From Thalassotalea_H castellviae (lineage in GTDB: Bacteria > Pseudomonadota > Gammaproteobacteria > Enterobacterales > Alteromonadaceae): DNA of 64,000 nucleotides. A model generated the notes under the pieces. It was not told where the DNA came from. It made no database searches and saw nothing but the letters and a program-made list of their open reading frames with translations. This document shows, in pieces, positions 35,273 through 44,357 of this stretch. A program made the position numbers and the translations under genes. The stretch is from assembly GCF_031846185.1 (NCBI RefSeq), contig NZ_JAVRIF010000009.1, positions 100,889-164,888 of the forward strand, given 5' to 3'. The stretch's first letter is position 1. Each line of letters begins with the position of its first letter.

Positions 35273-35716
35273 AGGTATTAAGATACAGTCTTAACGTTCA
35301 GGGAATTCCCAATTGTGGATCATCAGAAATTATCACAATTCTTGAATCGTACTTCCTAAGTAGTAATTAAATTAATAGCAAATGAGCAGAGTTTCTGCGT
35401 TAGCAGTTGCCAGAAAATCATCAAGGAACGTCACAAAAGGCTATAAAATAATGGCAACTCAGTGCGCAATGCACAAGTAAGCTATTTTTGATTACTTAGG
35501 TCAGCCGATAGCCAACAGCTGACCTTAACCCTTGAGTTACTATAATCAGTTCAGCAGAGCCTAAAATCGACAAAATGCCTTTATGAAAGAAACCGCAACC
35601 TAATCTAAGACCTGGCCTCTGCTAGTTTATGAGGCTAAACCAATCTGTTAGCCGACTATCAGTTTCAAATACACGAGAAAGTTATATTTAACGAAAAATA
35701 TCAAAACTCGTTTTAT

Positions 35717-37786
35717 TTAATTACTAGAGAATACATCGAAATTTCGATTCTTCGTATAAGCATATACAAGTGACATTTTTGAAATATCAAATCTGGATGG
35801 TAATTGGTCTGCCAAAATATCAATTTTCTTAGTTTTTTCTGAATACCTTTTTATTGCGTTTTTTTGTCCTAATGCTAACCAGAACCATTGCTCACCATAC
35901 TTCTTAATATTTAAAGAACGATGAGTAATTAAGGAAATATCATCAGTCGGAGTATTTGTATCTATCGTTCCATTTGGTCCTGATTTCACAATATTGTTTT
36001 GGTCTACCCAAATAGTGTTTCCAGAATTACTTGCATGCTGGACATATTTCCAATTAGGGGATTCAATTGATGAAATTTTACTCATTAAGTCATAAATGTG
36101 AACTTGCCATTTACCTTGTTTTTTCATGCTAAAACTAATTTGTTGATCTGTTTTGAACGATACAGCGCGCAGTTCCTGCTCTGGTAAAGGTAATTTGGTG
36201 ACTATAAAATCAGATAAATTAACATAAAATATACTATTGATACCCAGCGCTATTAGCGCTTGGCCATTTGGAGAAAACTTCAAATCGAAGTAGTGATTTT
36301 GGTTATCAAAGTTAGTTAGCTTTAAGCGTTTTTCTGTCACAACATCATAAAGCCATATTTGTTCACTGCCTGTAGCTTCACTTATATAAGCTATTGTTTT
36401 ACCGTTTGGAGAAAATGCTGGTAGCCTGTCACTAACACTAGCATTTGCAATAGTTTTGCTGTTCCCATTAATTAGATCTACAAGTTTAATATCTTTGTTA
36501 TGCCTACCTGCAACATATAAATAGTCCTTGCCGTTACTATGTCTGTAGGGTCTTACGATTTGTTCACTGGCAGAAAAAATAATTTCTTTTTCCTTACCTG
36601 ATAAATCATAGCTAGCCAATTGATATGATGGGAAACCATCCATAAGGACAATTCTGTCTCCTTGATGAGACCATATTCCGCAGCAAATATAAGCATTTTG
36701 CTTGAACAGTAAATTAAGTTTTTCACTATCTAAATCAAGAGAGTAAAACCCTACCCACTGCTTTTCATCAGGCGATGAAATGAGAAGCTTGTTTTCTGTT
36801 GGGTGGAGATCAAATTGACTATTTCCTGCCAGATGAATACTCGGCTGATTTAATCGTGTTTTTATTTTGGTTTTAAGATTTAACTCAAATAATTCATAGG
36901 GTGTACCAGCCCCTTTATTTTCTGAAAATACAACTGTATTCTTATCGTGGGTATACGACATCCCCCCATAACTTCCTGTATTACAAGTATAAATCAATTC
37001 TGGCTCTTCTAATTGCAGACCATTGACGGCTCTAGTGTAGTATTGGCAAGTATTGACACTAGTTACCAAGTAAACTATTTCTTTACCGTCTGGGCTCCAA
37101 CTCGCAGGACCAACATCTACATCATTACTATGTTGCACATATACTTTCTCATGACTTTTTAAACTTTTGATGACAAGGTTAATTTGGTTGTCTGATGTAA
37201 TCGACATATAGCTAATTCTAGCTCCATCAGGAGAAATCGAAGGTTGAACTTCATTACCGGCATCAGTGGTAAGAACAATTGAACCTGAAATTTTAATGTC
37301 ATTATCTATTGTTAGCTCAGAACTAGGTTTTTCTTGAACAAATAGTAACCAAGAACAAAATACAGCAATGAACAGAAAAGTTGTTAGTAACAAAAGTTTG
37401 TGATTACTTTTTCTAATTATTTCGCTGCTTCGATCAGCATGTATTTCGATCAAAGGTTGTTTTTCTTTATAATCAGCTAAAGGTTTAACATTAGCGATAA
37501 ACTTGTAACCTTTTTTTGGAAAAGTAGCGATAAAGTTAGGCTTTCTTGCATCATCTAGAAATACTTTCCTGAGCTTTGTGATAATCCTAGTCACAGCATT
37601 ATCGGAAACAATGCGCCCTTGCCATACATATTCAATTAGTCGGTCTTTACTAATGATTTCATTCGGATGCTGACAAAAGTAAACTAAAAGCTCTACCATC
37701 ATAGGTTCTAACTGGCTCGAACTATTCTCAGATAGCAAAGTCTGCTTTTCGTCACAAAAAATATAATGATTAATTTGCCAACGCAT
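35717..37786 (-). CDS. CadC/ToxR-like membrane regulator with PD40 beta-propeller
   Basis: Transmembrane transcription factor of about 689 residues. The N-terminus is an OmpR-type winged helix (ISKDRLIEYVWQGRIVSDNAVTRIITKLRK, then FIATFPKKGYKFI). One membrane helix follows (LLLLTTFLFIAVFCSWLLFV). The periplasmic part is a WD40-like PD40/TolB propeller (repeats such as SPDGARISYMS, SWSPDGKEIVYLV, FSPNGKTIAYISE, FSPNGQALIALG). The signal sensed is unknown. The frame is open to 37846, but ATG 37786 (MRWQINHYIF) starts at the domain; neither start has a clear ribosome site. It is divergent from a serine hydrolase operon, its likely target. Confidence 0.82.
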   Translation of the reverse strand: MRWQINHYIFCDEKQTLLSENSSSQLEPMMVELLVYFCQHPNEIISKDRLIEYVWQGRIVSDNAVTRIITKLRKVFLDDARKPNFIATFPKKGYKFIANVKPLADYKEKQPLIEIHADRSSEIIRKSNHKLLLLTTFLFIAVFCSWLLFVQEKPSSELTIDNDIKISGSIVLTTDAGNEVQPSISPDGARISYMSITSDNQINLVIKSLKSHEKVYVQHSNDVDVGPASWSPDGKEIVYLVTSVNTCQYYTRAVNGLQLEEPELIYTCNTGSYGGMSYTHDKNTVVFSENKGAGTPYELFELNLKTKIKTRLNQPSIHLAGNSQFDLHPTENKLLISSPDEKQWVGFYSLDLDSEKLNLLFKQNAYICCGIWSHQGDRIVLMDGFPSYQLASYDLSGKEKEIIFSASEQIVRPYRHSNGKDYLYVAGRHNKDIKLVDLINGNSKTIANASVSDRLPAFSPNGKTIAYISEATGSEQIWLYDVVTEKRLKLTNFDNQNHYFDLKFSPNGQALIALGINSIFYVNLSDFIVTKLPLPEQELRAVSFKTDQQISFSMKKQGKWQVHIYDLMSKISSIESPNWKYVQHASNSGNTIWVDQNNIVKSGPNGTIDTNTPTDDISLITHRSLNIKKYGEQWFWLALGQKNAIKRYSEKTKKIDILADQLPSRFDISKMSLVYAYTKNRNFDVFSSN

Positions 37787-37946
37787 ATAAAATATTTTAA
37801 CAAAGGTAAGTATCTGAAAATTAACATACATCCTCCGTTTAGTCACATGAAATCATAACAAATCACAAGATTGTCACGACTTATTTTCACCATTCCCTTA
37901 ACTTCTTTTCACAATCTAAATTTATTGAACTAAAAAGCAGGTAACT

Positions 37947-39461
37947 ATGAATAAAGCGTCTTATCTATTGGCCTTTGCAGCTTCTATTTCTCTAACGTCA
38001 TATTCTGTAAGCGGTACAAAAAGTGAAGCGACATTAAGGGCTGCGAGTGTTTGTTTTTCAACTAACTCAAGTGCAGATATTAAAGCTCAATTTGAAAACG
38101 GTATCGTGTCGAAAACGCTATTCACTAACAAAGAGGAATCTTTATCTAGCATTGAAGAACGGTTAGAAGATCTTAATATTCCATCCCTTTCATTAGCAGT
38201 AATGAACGATGGTGTTATCGAGTGGTCTGCTATTTATAAGTCCCCATCAAACAAAGCGTTAATAGATTGTAATACACGTTATCAAGTGGCTTCATTATCA
38301 AAGCCTGTTACTGTCATGGCTGCGATTCGTATGCAATCAAATGGGCATATTGATTTAAATGAAAATATCGAAAACTATTTAAAGAGCTATAAACTGCCAA
38401 AAGGCAAGCAAACGAAGAGTGCGCCAATTACGATTAAAAATACACTAGATCACTCTTCGGGGATTAATTCTGGAGGTTTTTTAGGATATGAACAAGGGTC
38501 GCCTATACCATCCGATATTGAAATATTACAAGGTAGTAAGCATTCAAATTCAGCACCTTTATCTGTTGTTAGTAAACCTGGAGTGCAACTTGCTTATTCA
38601 GGAACAGCATATACGTTAGCTCAAGTTGCATTAAAGGATATATTCAAAAAAGATTTTTCCAGCATTATGGATAAATGGATCTTGACGCCGTTGGGGATGG
38701 AAAACTCCAGTTATCGTTCTCCTGATATATCTTCTATAAATCAACCAGACTCAAAAATACAGGAAATTTCAATTGCTAAAGGCCATGACTCTAATGGTAA
38801 AGAAATAGAAGGTGGTTGGAGAGTTCATCCTGAACTAGCCGCCGCTGGAATGTGGAGTAACGCCAATGATATGGCTACTTTTATGCTTGAAATATACAAA
38901 GGCTACCAAGGCAAGAGTACTTTGTTTTCTCAATCAGAGATAAAGCAAATGCTTGAAAATGAAAAAGATGGCCACGTTTATGGGTTTATTTTAAACCATG
39001 AAGGAGATGACATTACTCTCACCCATTTTGGCGGTAATGTGGGTTACCGAGCTGGCATGACTATTAGCTTAACAACGGGAGATGGCTTAGTTTATTTACT
39101 TAATTCTGACAATGGTGCAGCGTTAGGAAACCAATTAATGATGACCGCATCAAAACTGTACGATTGGTCCAGCTTTAAACAAATCATCAAAACCAAACGT
39201 GAAGCCAAGATAGAGATATTGAAGTCTCTAGTAGGTAATTACTTGTGGAACGAGCAACTAGCGTTATCCATTAGTTATGAAGATGAACATCAACAGATTT
39301 CACTACATTTCCCCAATGGTGATCAATATAAACTCACTCCTATTAAAGGAGTTGGTAAATCCTTTATACATCAAGATACTGCCACACTTGTCTCTTTTAA
39401 CTCATGGGATAAAGAGACTGAATTTACTGTATATGGTCAACTAGCTGTAAGAATGAAATAA
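37947..39461 (+). CDS. Exported serine hydrolase, beta-lactamase class C family
   Basis: Periplasmic serine hydrolase of 504 residues with a signal peptide (1-23). Catalytic motifs of the class C/S12 family are visible: SxxK as SLSK (Ser116, Lys119), YxN replaced by YSG in LAYSGTAYT, and HxG as THFGGNVGY. The C-terminal 110 residues form an extra beta domain (LVGNYLWNEQLALSISYED). Such proteins are often esterases or D-peptidases; beta-lactam resistance is not implied. Its PD40-containing divergent regulator and the following DJ-1-like and S9 remnant suggest a peptide-utilisation operon that is decaying. Confidence 0.85.
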   Translation: MNKASYLLAFAASISLTSYSVSGTKSEATLRAASVCFSTNSSADIKAQFENGIVSKTLFTNKEESLSSIEERLEDLNIPSLSLAVMNDGVIEWSAIYKSPSNKALIDCNTRYQVASLSKPVTVMAAIRMQSNGHIDLNENIENYLKSYKLPKGKQTKSAPITIKNTLDHSSGINSGGFLGYEQGSPIPSDIEILQGSKHSNSAPLSVVSKPGVQLAYSGTAYTLAQVALKDIFKKDFSSIMDKWILTPLGMENSSYRSPDISSINQPDSKIQEISIAKGHDSNGKEIEGGWRVHPELAAAGMWSNANDMATFMLEIYKGYQGKSTLFSQSEIKQMLENEKDGHVYGFILNHEGDDITLTHFGGNVGYRAGMTISLTTGDGLVYLLNSDNGAALGNQLMMTASKLYDWSSFKQIIKTKREAKIEILKSLVGNYLWNEQLALSISYEDEHQQISLHFPNGDQYKLTPIKGVGKSFIHQDTATLVSFNSWDKETEFTVYGQLAVRMK

Positions 39462-39528
39462 CGCCAACACGCCTCGTTAATAATGAGCACGAATGACACC
39501 CGAAAGCAATTTACTAAAAGGAAAAAAG

Positions 39529-40281
39529 ATGAAAACACTAACGGCGATAATACTAACATTACTGTTACTCACGACAAATGCGACAGCAGAGCCTAGAAAA
39601 AAAATATTAATAGTTGCCTCTAATATGATTGATATGGGCGATCCTGAAAAGCACGACGCAAGAAATAATTTATGGGAATTCGCTCCGCCGTATCATATTT
39701 TTGTTAGTCATGGATTTGATGTCGACTTTGTATCACCTCAAGGTGGAAAAGTGAATTTTATGATGGATCCATTAGGTATTAGTAGTTACACCATCAAGTA
39801 TGAAGGTTTTCTAGAAAAAACGAACAGTTCATTATCGCCTGCTCAAACTGATCCAAATGACTACTGGGGAGTATTCATTGGTGGTGGTTACGGGGTTATG
39901 TTTGACGTTGCAGAAAATAAGGAAATACATTCGATTATAAGCCGGGTATATGAATCAGGTGGTATTGTCGGTGTCGGCGGTCATGGCTCAGCAGGTATCG
40001 TAAACGTAAAACTATCGAACGGTGAGTTTTTGGTGAAAGAAAAAAAAGTTGCCGGTTTTCCTAACTCTACCGAAAAATCTAAATCATGGGCAAAGCAAGG
40101 AACACTTTTGCCTTTTCTTATTGAAAGTCAGTTAAATAAAAATGGCGCTATCGCTCAGAATAAGAAAACACTAAAAGATAAACATGCAGTGGTAGTAGAC
40201 CAACGAATCGTCTCAACAATGTTTTTGCCTCCAGCAGCACTCGTCGCAAAAGAAATGATTTTATTGAAAGAAGCTAAATAA
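39529..40281 (+). CDS. Exported DJ-1/PfpI-family protein lacking the nucleophile cysteine
   Basis: 250 residues with signal peptide (1-20, ending ATA). The fold matches DJ-1/PfpI of the Hsp31 type: KILIVASN, HGFDVDFVSPQGGKV, DYWGVFIGGGYGVMFD and the elbow VGVGGHGSAGIV. In active members the elbow is (A)xCHGPAG; here the Cys position is Gly151, so protease, glyoxalase or deglycase chemistry by that cysteine is impossible. The ATG at 39529 with AAAAGGA upstream is preferred over an in-frame ATG at 39493. It lies 67 bases after the serine hydrolase gene and is probably in the same operon. Confidence 0.8.
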   Translation: MKTLTAIILTLLLLTTNATAEPRKKILIVASNMIDMGDPEKHDARNNLWEFAPPYHIFVSHGFDVDFVSPQGGKVNFMMDPLGISSYTIKYEGFLEKTNSSLSPAQTDPNDYWGVFIGGGYGVMFDVAENKEIHSIISRVYESGGIVGVGGHGSAGIVNVKLSNGEFLVKEKKVAGFPNSTEKSKSWAKQGTLLPFLIESQLNKNGAIAQNKKTLKDKHAVVVDQRIVSTMFLPPAALVAKEMILLKEAK

Positions 40282-40365
40282 AGCACGATGACGCAAGTAG
40301 CTCATGCTAATTAGCAATGCGCTCGATTGTTTATTTTAATTAAGTACAACAAGGAAACTGACTGT

Positions 40366-40873
40366 ATGGTTAACCCACTAAAATATTAAACTTTTATAGT
40401 ATCGTAATTACCAGTTTGATGTTAAACATCGATGCACACGGGCAGGTTGGTGGTAGTGCGGGCTACGACAGTTCTTTACGAGCAATTGAACCTAAAAATA
40501 TACCTTTAATGCCGGACTTGCTGGTTTCTCTTCGCCTCAAATAGGTAGGCTAATAGTCGCGAGAAGCCAAGGAGTTTCACTTACTAGTATTTCACCAGAC
40601 GGTGAATATATCGCTTATGTTTCAACTGTTACGGGCAAACAACAAATCTGGTTACAGTCTGTATCTGGAGGTCAATCCAAGCAATTGACTTTTGGTAATG
40701 GGGTAACTGACTATTTTTATTGGGCACCTAACGGTCATCAAATCCTTTATTCGTCTGACAACAATGGTAATGAACAGGAGTCATACTTTCTCTTAGATGT
40801 AGATGCTTTTTCCGAACGTGAAGTATTGCCTGCCGTCGCAGGTGGTTTTCTCATTCAGTCTCAAGTTATTTGA
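40366..40873 (+). pseudogene. Remnant of an exported S9-type prolyl oligopeptidase (propeller part only)
   Basis: An ATG at 40366 with AAGGAA upstream begins MVNPLKY and meets TAA at once. One base shifted, the frame continues as a signal-peptide-like segment (NFYSIVITSLMLNIDAHG). A second shift near 40500 leads into RSQGVSLTSISPDGEYIAYVS, TGKQQIWLQSVSGG and FYWAPNGHQILYSSDNNG, open to 40873. These are PD40/S9 N-terminal propeller repeats. The catalytic alpha/beta hydrolase domain is absent. At least two frameshifts and a truncation show decay. It follows the DJ-1-like gene. Confidence 0.7.
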
Positions 40874-41378
40874 GGTAGAGCAATCGAATGTCAAAAGTTC
40901 TAAATAATATAATGGGTACAATTTTTATCAGTTTAGGGTTAAAACTGGCAACTGAGCAGCGTTAAAAAATATAACAAGAGGTTATGGTTTAAATAGCAAT
41001 AATTTCACTTTTCTGAAGGTGTATTAAAGAGGCGAAGTCATAAAAACTAATGAGTCTAATGTCTGCAATCGTATCTTTATTAACATCTGGGCGATGTTAA
41101 TTTGAATATTCTCTAGCTAGCCCAGCCTGTAGTGGTCTTTAGAGATTATTTTAATGAACATTTTGTGCCAAAAAGCAGAAGTTGCCGATAAGACCCAAAC
41201 CATCACTCTAATCCTATTGATTTCAGGCAGGCTGCTTGGCAGTCATATTTGACCATGCACAAACCATTGTCGACACTTTGTACGTATTCGACCTAATATT
41301 TCAATTTATAACCAGATTAAACTACGTATTGTCGACAATGTGTGATTTAATAGCCTCACTTAGATATTGGAGGTAACT
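40874..41378. other. 505-bp non-coding stretch
   Basis: Contains the possible fragment at 41114-41296 and an 11-bp inverted repeat, CATTGTCGACA (41265-41275) with TGTCGACAATG (41330-41340). Otherwise nothing is recognised. Confidence 0.5.
41114..41296 (+). pseudogene. Possible decayed coding fragment
   Basis: One frame reads VVVFRDYFNEHFVPKSRSCR, a stop (TAA), then DPNHHSNPIDFRQAAWQSYL and onward to TAA 41296. One internal stop in about 60 codons with protein-like composition suggests a gene remnant. The family is not recognised, and chance is possible. Confidence 0.3.
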
Positions 41379-42071
41379 ATGAGTGTTTATGATTTTTTTG
41401 GAACTGTTAATACTGTTTTTATTTTTGTAAGTTTGTATGGTGTCTTGTCGCAAGTAAGAACTATTTGGCGTAGGAAGAAAGAAGAGGTAGGTATTGGTTC
41501 TACAGAGTTATTATCTATTAATCAGTTTACTGTCAGTTACTTAGCGTATTTTTCATTTTTCATTTATGGTTACTCTATTGAGCCTTTTAATCATTACATT
41601 GTGTGGCCTCGTTTAATCGCAACTTTACTGGTAGGCGTTATTTTGTATGAAATATGGCTTGATAGAAAAACAAATGCATCTGCTTATGTCGTCTTAATTG
41701 CTTTAGTTTCTTTAATGTTAGGAATGGCGGGGCTGTTTTATGGTGATACATTTGTTGACGAAGGACGTTATGTGTCGACAATTATCATTCTCGTCATATC
41801 ACTATTAATCGCGCAAGGTTATTATCATCAAATAAAGTTAATTATAAAATCTGGTGCTACAGGTGCAGTCGACTTAAAAATGAGTCAATTTATTTTTATG
41901 ATGGATATTTCAACTATCGCCTTTGCTTTGAGTATGGGAATTGAAAACGGATGGCCATTAATGGTCCTTGCTATAACGAGTGGTATAACAAAAATAATCA
42001 TAATGTATTTGTTCAAATGGGTTAAGTTAAGCCCTGTGGCTATAGAACGTAGAAAAGAATACAACAGTTAA
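41379..42071 (+). CDS. Seven-helix membrane protein with PQ-loop-like duplicated halves
   Basis: 230 residues with about seven membrane helices. Two similar segments are seen: LSQVRTIWRRKKEEVGIGST...LLSINQFTVSYLAYFSFFIYG and YHQIKLIIKSGATGAVDLKMSQFIFMMDIS. Each has a Q-(V/I) loop, a basic stretch, then a helix with an S/M-Q-F motif. This is the layout of PQ-loop/SWEET-like transporters, although the Pro of PQ is absent. The match is by pattern only. The start ATG 41379 has GGAGG seven bases upstream; TTG 41367 is rejected. Monocistronic, between pseudogenes. Confidence 0.6.
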   Translation: MSVYDFFGTVNTVFIFVSLYGVLSQVRTIWRRKKEEVGIGSTELLSINQFTVSYLAYFSFFIYGYSIEPFNHYIVWPRLIATLLVGVILYEIWLDRKTNASAYVVLIALVSLMLGMAGLFYGDTFVDEGRYVSTIIILVISLLIAQGYYHQIKLIIKSGATGAVDLKMSQFIFMMDISTIAFALSMGIENGWPLMVLAITSGITKIIIMYLFKWVKLSPVAIERRKEYNS

Positions 42072-42463
42072 TATGATAAATCATATGATTTATTTTCCAC
42101 CTGCAATGTCAATGAACGAGCCAGTGATAAAAGATGCTTCATTAGATAATAACCATACAATTTAGTTCGCAACTTCTTCGGGTGTTTTGCCACGTTGTAA
42201 TAGTATTTGTGAACTTAACCGAAGGCTAAGGTCAACTTTCGTATCTTTGCTGACCTTACCGGATCTTTGACGAGTTACAAATTTTTTTGGTGTAATTTAA
42301 ATGTTAATTTTTCTCATCGTGTAACGCATTTTTTATTATTTGTGATGAACGACAAAATTTATTGGCAATAAATCCATGAATAGATAAAAGAATGAGCTGA
42401 AAGGATAAAGTTAAATGAGGAATACCAATGCATAAAGCAAGTGTTCCTCATAAAACATAGGAT
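42072..42463. other. 392-bp gap between genes
   Basis: Holds the SDR remnant and an inverted repeat, TAAGGTCA with TGACCTTA (about 42229-42264). Nothing else is recognised. Confidence 0.5.
42090..42226 (-). pseudogene. C-terminal remnant of a short-chain dehydrogenase
   Basis: The minus strand reads LQRGKTPEEVAN, stop, IVWLLSNEASFITGSFIDIAGGK, then TAA at 42090. This is the typical C-terminus of classical SDR enzymes (ASFITG...D.GG), with an in-frame TAA where a codon such as GAA or CAA is expected. No N-terminal part is present. A perfect 18-bp palindrome, ATAAATCATATGATTTAT (42076-42093), covers its stop codon. Confidence 0.65.
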
Positions 42464-43102
42464 TTATTTTCGATAATGTACCATTAGAGATCCAGAGACA
42501 TTTCCTACGTCGACATTCTTTATAAATTCATAATCAACGGCTTTAAAAAATTCTTGATATTTTTTTGACGTTGCATAAACCGCGACCCCTTCACTTGTCG
42601 AATATTCATCAAGTAAGGTATTAACCGCAGCCATTAAATAATGGCCAAATCCATGGTGTTGATGTAAAGGATGAATCGCTATAAAAGAGAGAAAATGAAA
42701 CTCCTTCATTGGAACAGCATCCAGTACCTTTTCTTCCTTTTCTATCATCTGTTTAGTGCTGAAATAACCAGCTCCGAGTAACATTTTTAATCGCCAATGC
42801 CAAAACCTGTCTGCTGCTACACCTGTCTGACGACTATTCAAACAAGCTACACCTACCATAGTGTCTCCTAGATATAAGCCAACAATGGGTTGCTCTGCTT
42901 GCCAAAATGCATTCAATTCTTCCCTAATAGAAGAACGCAAACGTTGCTCATAATCACTTTTCTCACTATTAAAAATTTCTAAAAAGACGGGATCATCATG
43001 ATATGCTTGATAGAGCAAAGACACCGCAAGCTTAAGATCCTCGGCAGAAATATAAGCTGCTCTAATATCTTCTTTTGTTGCATTAGTTGCTGTTTGAGAC
43101 AT
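42464..43102 (-). CDS. GNAT-family N-acetyltransferase
   Basis: 212 residues. The GNAT core is seen at FHFLSFIAIHPLHQHHGFGHYLMAAVNTLLDE (motif A, with the Q/RxxGxG/A segment as HQHHGFG) and VYATSKKYQEFFKAVDYEF (motif B). The N-terminal third is helical and variable. The substrate is unknown. It has its own promoter region and stands between the SDR remnant and a divergent exported protein gene. Confidence 0.78.
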   Translation of the reverse strand: MSQTATNATKEDIRAAYISAEDLKLAVSLLYQAYHDDPVFLEIFNSEKSDYEQRLRSSIREELNAFWQAEQPIVGLYLGDTMVGVACLNSRQTGVAADRFWHWRLKMLLGAGYFSTKQMIEKEEKVLDAVPMKEFHFLSFIAIHPLHQHHGFGHYLMAAVNTLLDEYSTSEGVAVYATSKKYQEFFKAVDYEFIKNVDVGNVSGSLMVHYRK

Positions 43103-43327
43103 TCATTATCCTCTTATAGTTATGATATGAATTTTATTACCATAACAGGTTAATTAAAAAAAGGTCAAATTAGACACACTTTAATATACGTTTTATTCTG
43201 AACTAAATGACACTACTTTACTCTGAGGTTTAGACACATTTTTTAACGTAAATTTAATTGACCTGACAGGTAAAAATTTACACCATAAGTTAAATAATCT
43301 AAAACATACGAAAATAAGGGATCTTCT

Positions 43328-44128
43328 GTGGAACTACGCTTTTCATCTATCGTTATGATTACATCATTTTTCAGCCTATCAAGTTTCAATGCATACGCTG
43401 ATGGACTCACTGATTTAAAATCAACCTTATTAAAATTTACCGGTGATACACCTATATCGGCTATCGTTGAGTCAGCTTATACAGAAAAACGAGGCAAGAA
43501 AAAAAAGCAGAAAACCAAGAAAGGTTTAATACAAGTTAATTTAAGTGAAGATAACCAAGGGTTAAAGCTTATTTACAGTAATGAAACCATCTCAAAGCTT
43601 GAACAAGAAGCCGAACAAAAAGAACATGATGATGAAGCAAACACCCCTACTTTAAATGCCGTTAATGGTGTAGGCGTAGCCGAAATGAGTACCATGTTAT
43701 CAGCTGCTCCGAATTTATTGCGTACTTTAAAAAAAGCCACGTTTGTTAGTGAAGAAGTCGTAACACATAACGAGGAAAACGTTCGACAACTTAATTTCAC
43801 CTTACCTTTAGAAGCAATCATAGATAACAAAGAAGTGCATGAATATGTGGATGAATTTAAAAGTGAATTTAACGTTTTAATTAATCAAAGCGGCACACCA
43901 ATTCAATCATCCATTACTTTTGATGGTAGTGGCAGTGCCTATATTTTTTTCACCATGGACTTAACTCAAACCAATACGTTTACTTATAAAGAGATCAATA
44001 ACCGATTAGTTAATATTAAGAAAACATTTAAAAGCAAACGCAGTTCTACCTGGGGGGATACAGAATCAGAAGGTTATAAAGTGTTAATTCCACATACCGA
44101 GAACTCAGTGTTAGCTGCTTTACACTAA
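43328..44128 (+). CDS. Exported protein of unknown function
   Basis: 266 residues with a cleavable signal peptide (1-24, ending AYA-DG). The mature protein has a very basic patch (KRGKKKKQKTKKG, about 53-65), a charged helix, and a C-terminal beta-rich part (FNVLINQSGTPIQSSITFDGSGSAYIFF). The second half resembles a sensor or lipoprotein-carrier-like beta sheet, but no family is recognised. The start is GTG with AAGGGA seven bases upstream. Monocistronic. Confidence 0.65.
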   Translation: MELRFSSIVMITSFFSLSSFNAYADGLTDLKSTLLKFTGDTPISAIVESAYTEKRGKKKKQKTKKGLIQVNLSEDNQGLKLIYSNETISKLEQEAEQKEHDDEANTPTLNAVNGVGVAEMSTMLSAAPNLLRTLKKATFVSEEVVTHNEENVRQLNFTLPLEAIIDNKEVHEYVDEFKSEFNVLINQSGTPIQSSITFDGSGSAYIFFTMDLTQTNTFTYKEINNRLVNIKKTFKSKRSSTWGDTESEGYKVLIPHTENSVLAALH

Positions 44129-44268
44129 ACAAAGGTTGTCATTTATTGGCAACCACACTTTCTTTAACAATAATGGGCTATCCCATGTACAGAAAAGTCA
44201 AACTCACAGCATCTTTTCAACTTTTCTTTGAGTTGAGTTTTGTGATTCAGTTAACATAAACATTCCTC

Positions 44269-44310
44269 TTTATTATTTAATCTCATCTATAAAGACGGTT
44301 AAATAATAAA
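44269..44310. terminator. AT-only hairpin between convergent genes
   Basis: TTTATTATTTAA (44269-44280) pairs with TTAAATAATAAA (44299-44310) across an 18-base loop, before the stop of the KAS III gene. Weak stem; function uncertain. Confidence 0.3.
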
Positions 44311-44357
44311 AAGGATGCATTGATTTTAGTTTATATAGTGATTTGCTAAAAATGACG

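Larger units (their letters stand above)
35087..35716. other. 630-bp region without genes
   Basis: The part to about 35280 is the csrB copy 2 promoter. The rest, to the stop codon of the CadC-like regulator gene at 35717, holds one inverted repeat, AGGTCAGC (35499-35506) with GCTGACCT (35519-35526), and nothing else recognisable. No open frame here looks real. Confidence 0.6.

Noticed and set aside
35499..35526. Shared GGTCA/TGACC dyads near 35500 and 42230 considered as a repeat family or recombination sites
   Set aside because: Only the core pentamers and a short flank agree; two loose matches do not support a mobile or attC-like element.
37947..39461. Reading the serine hydrolase as a beta-lactam resistance enzyme
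   Set aside because: The YxN motif is YSG and a large extra C-terminal domain is present; the family is mostly esterases and peptidases.
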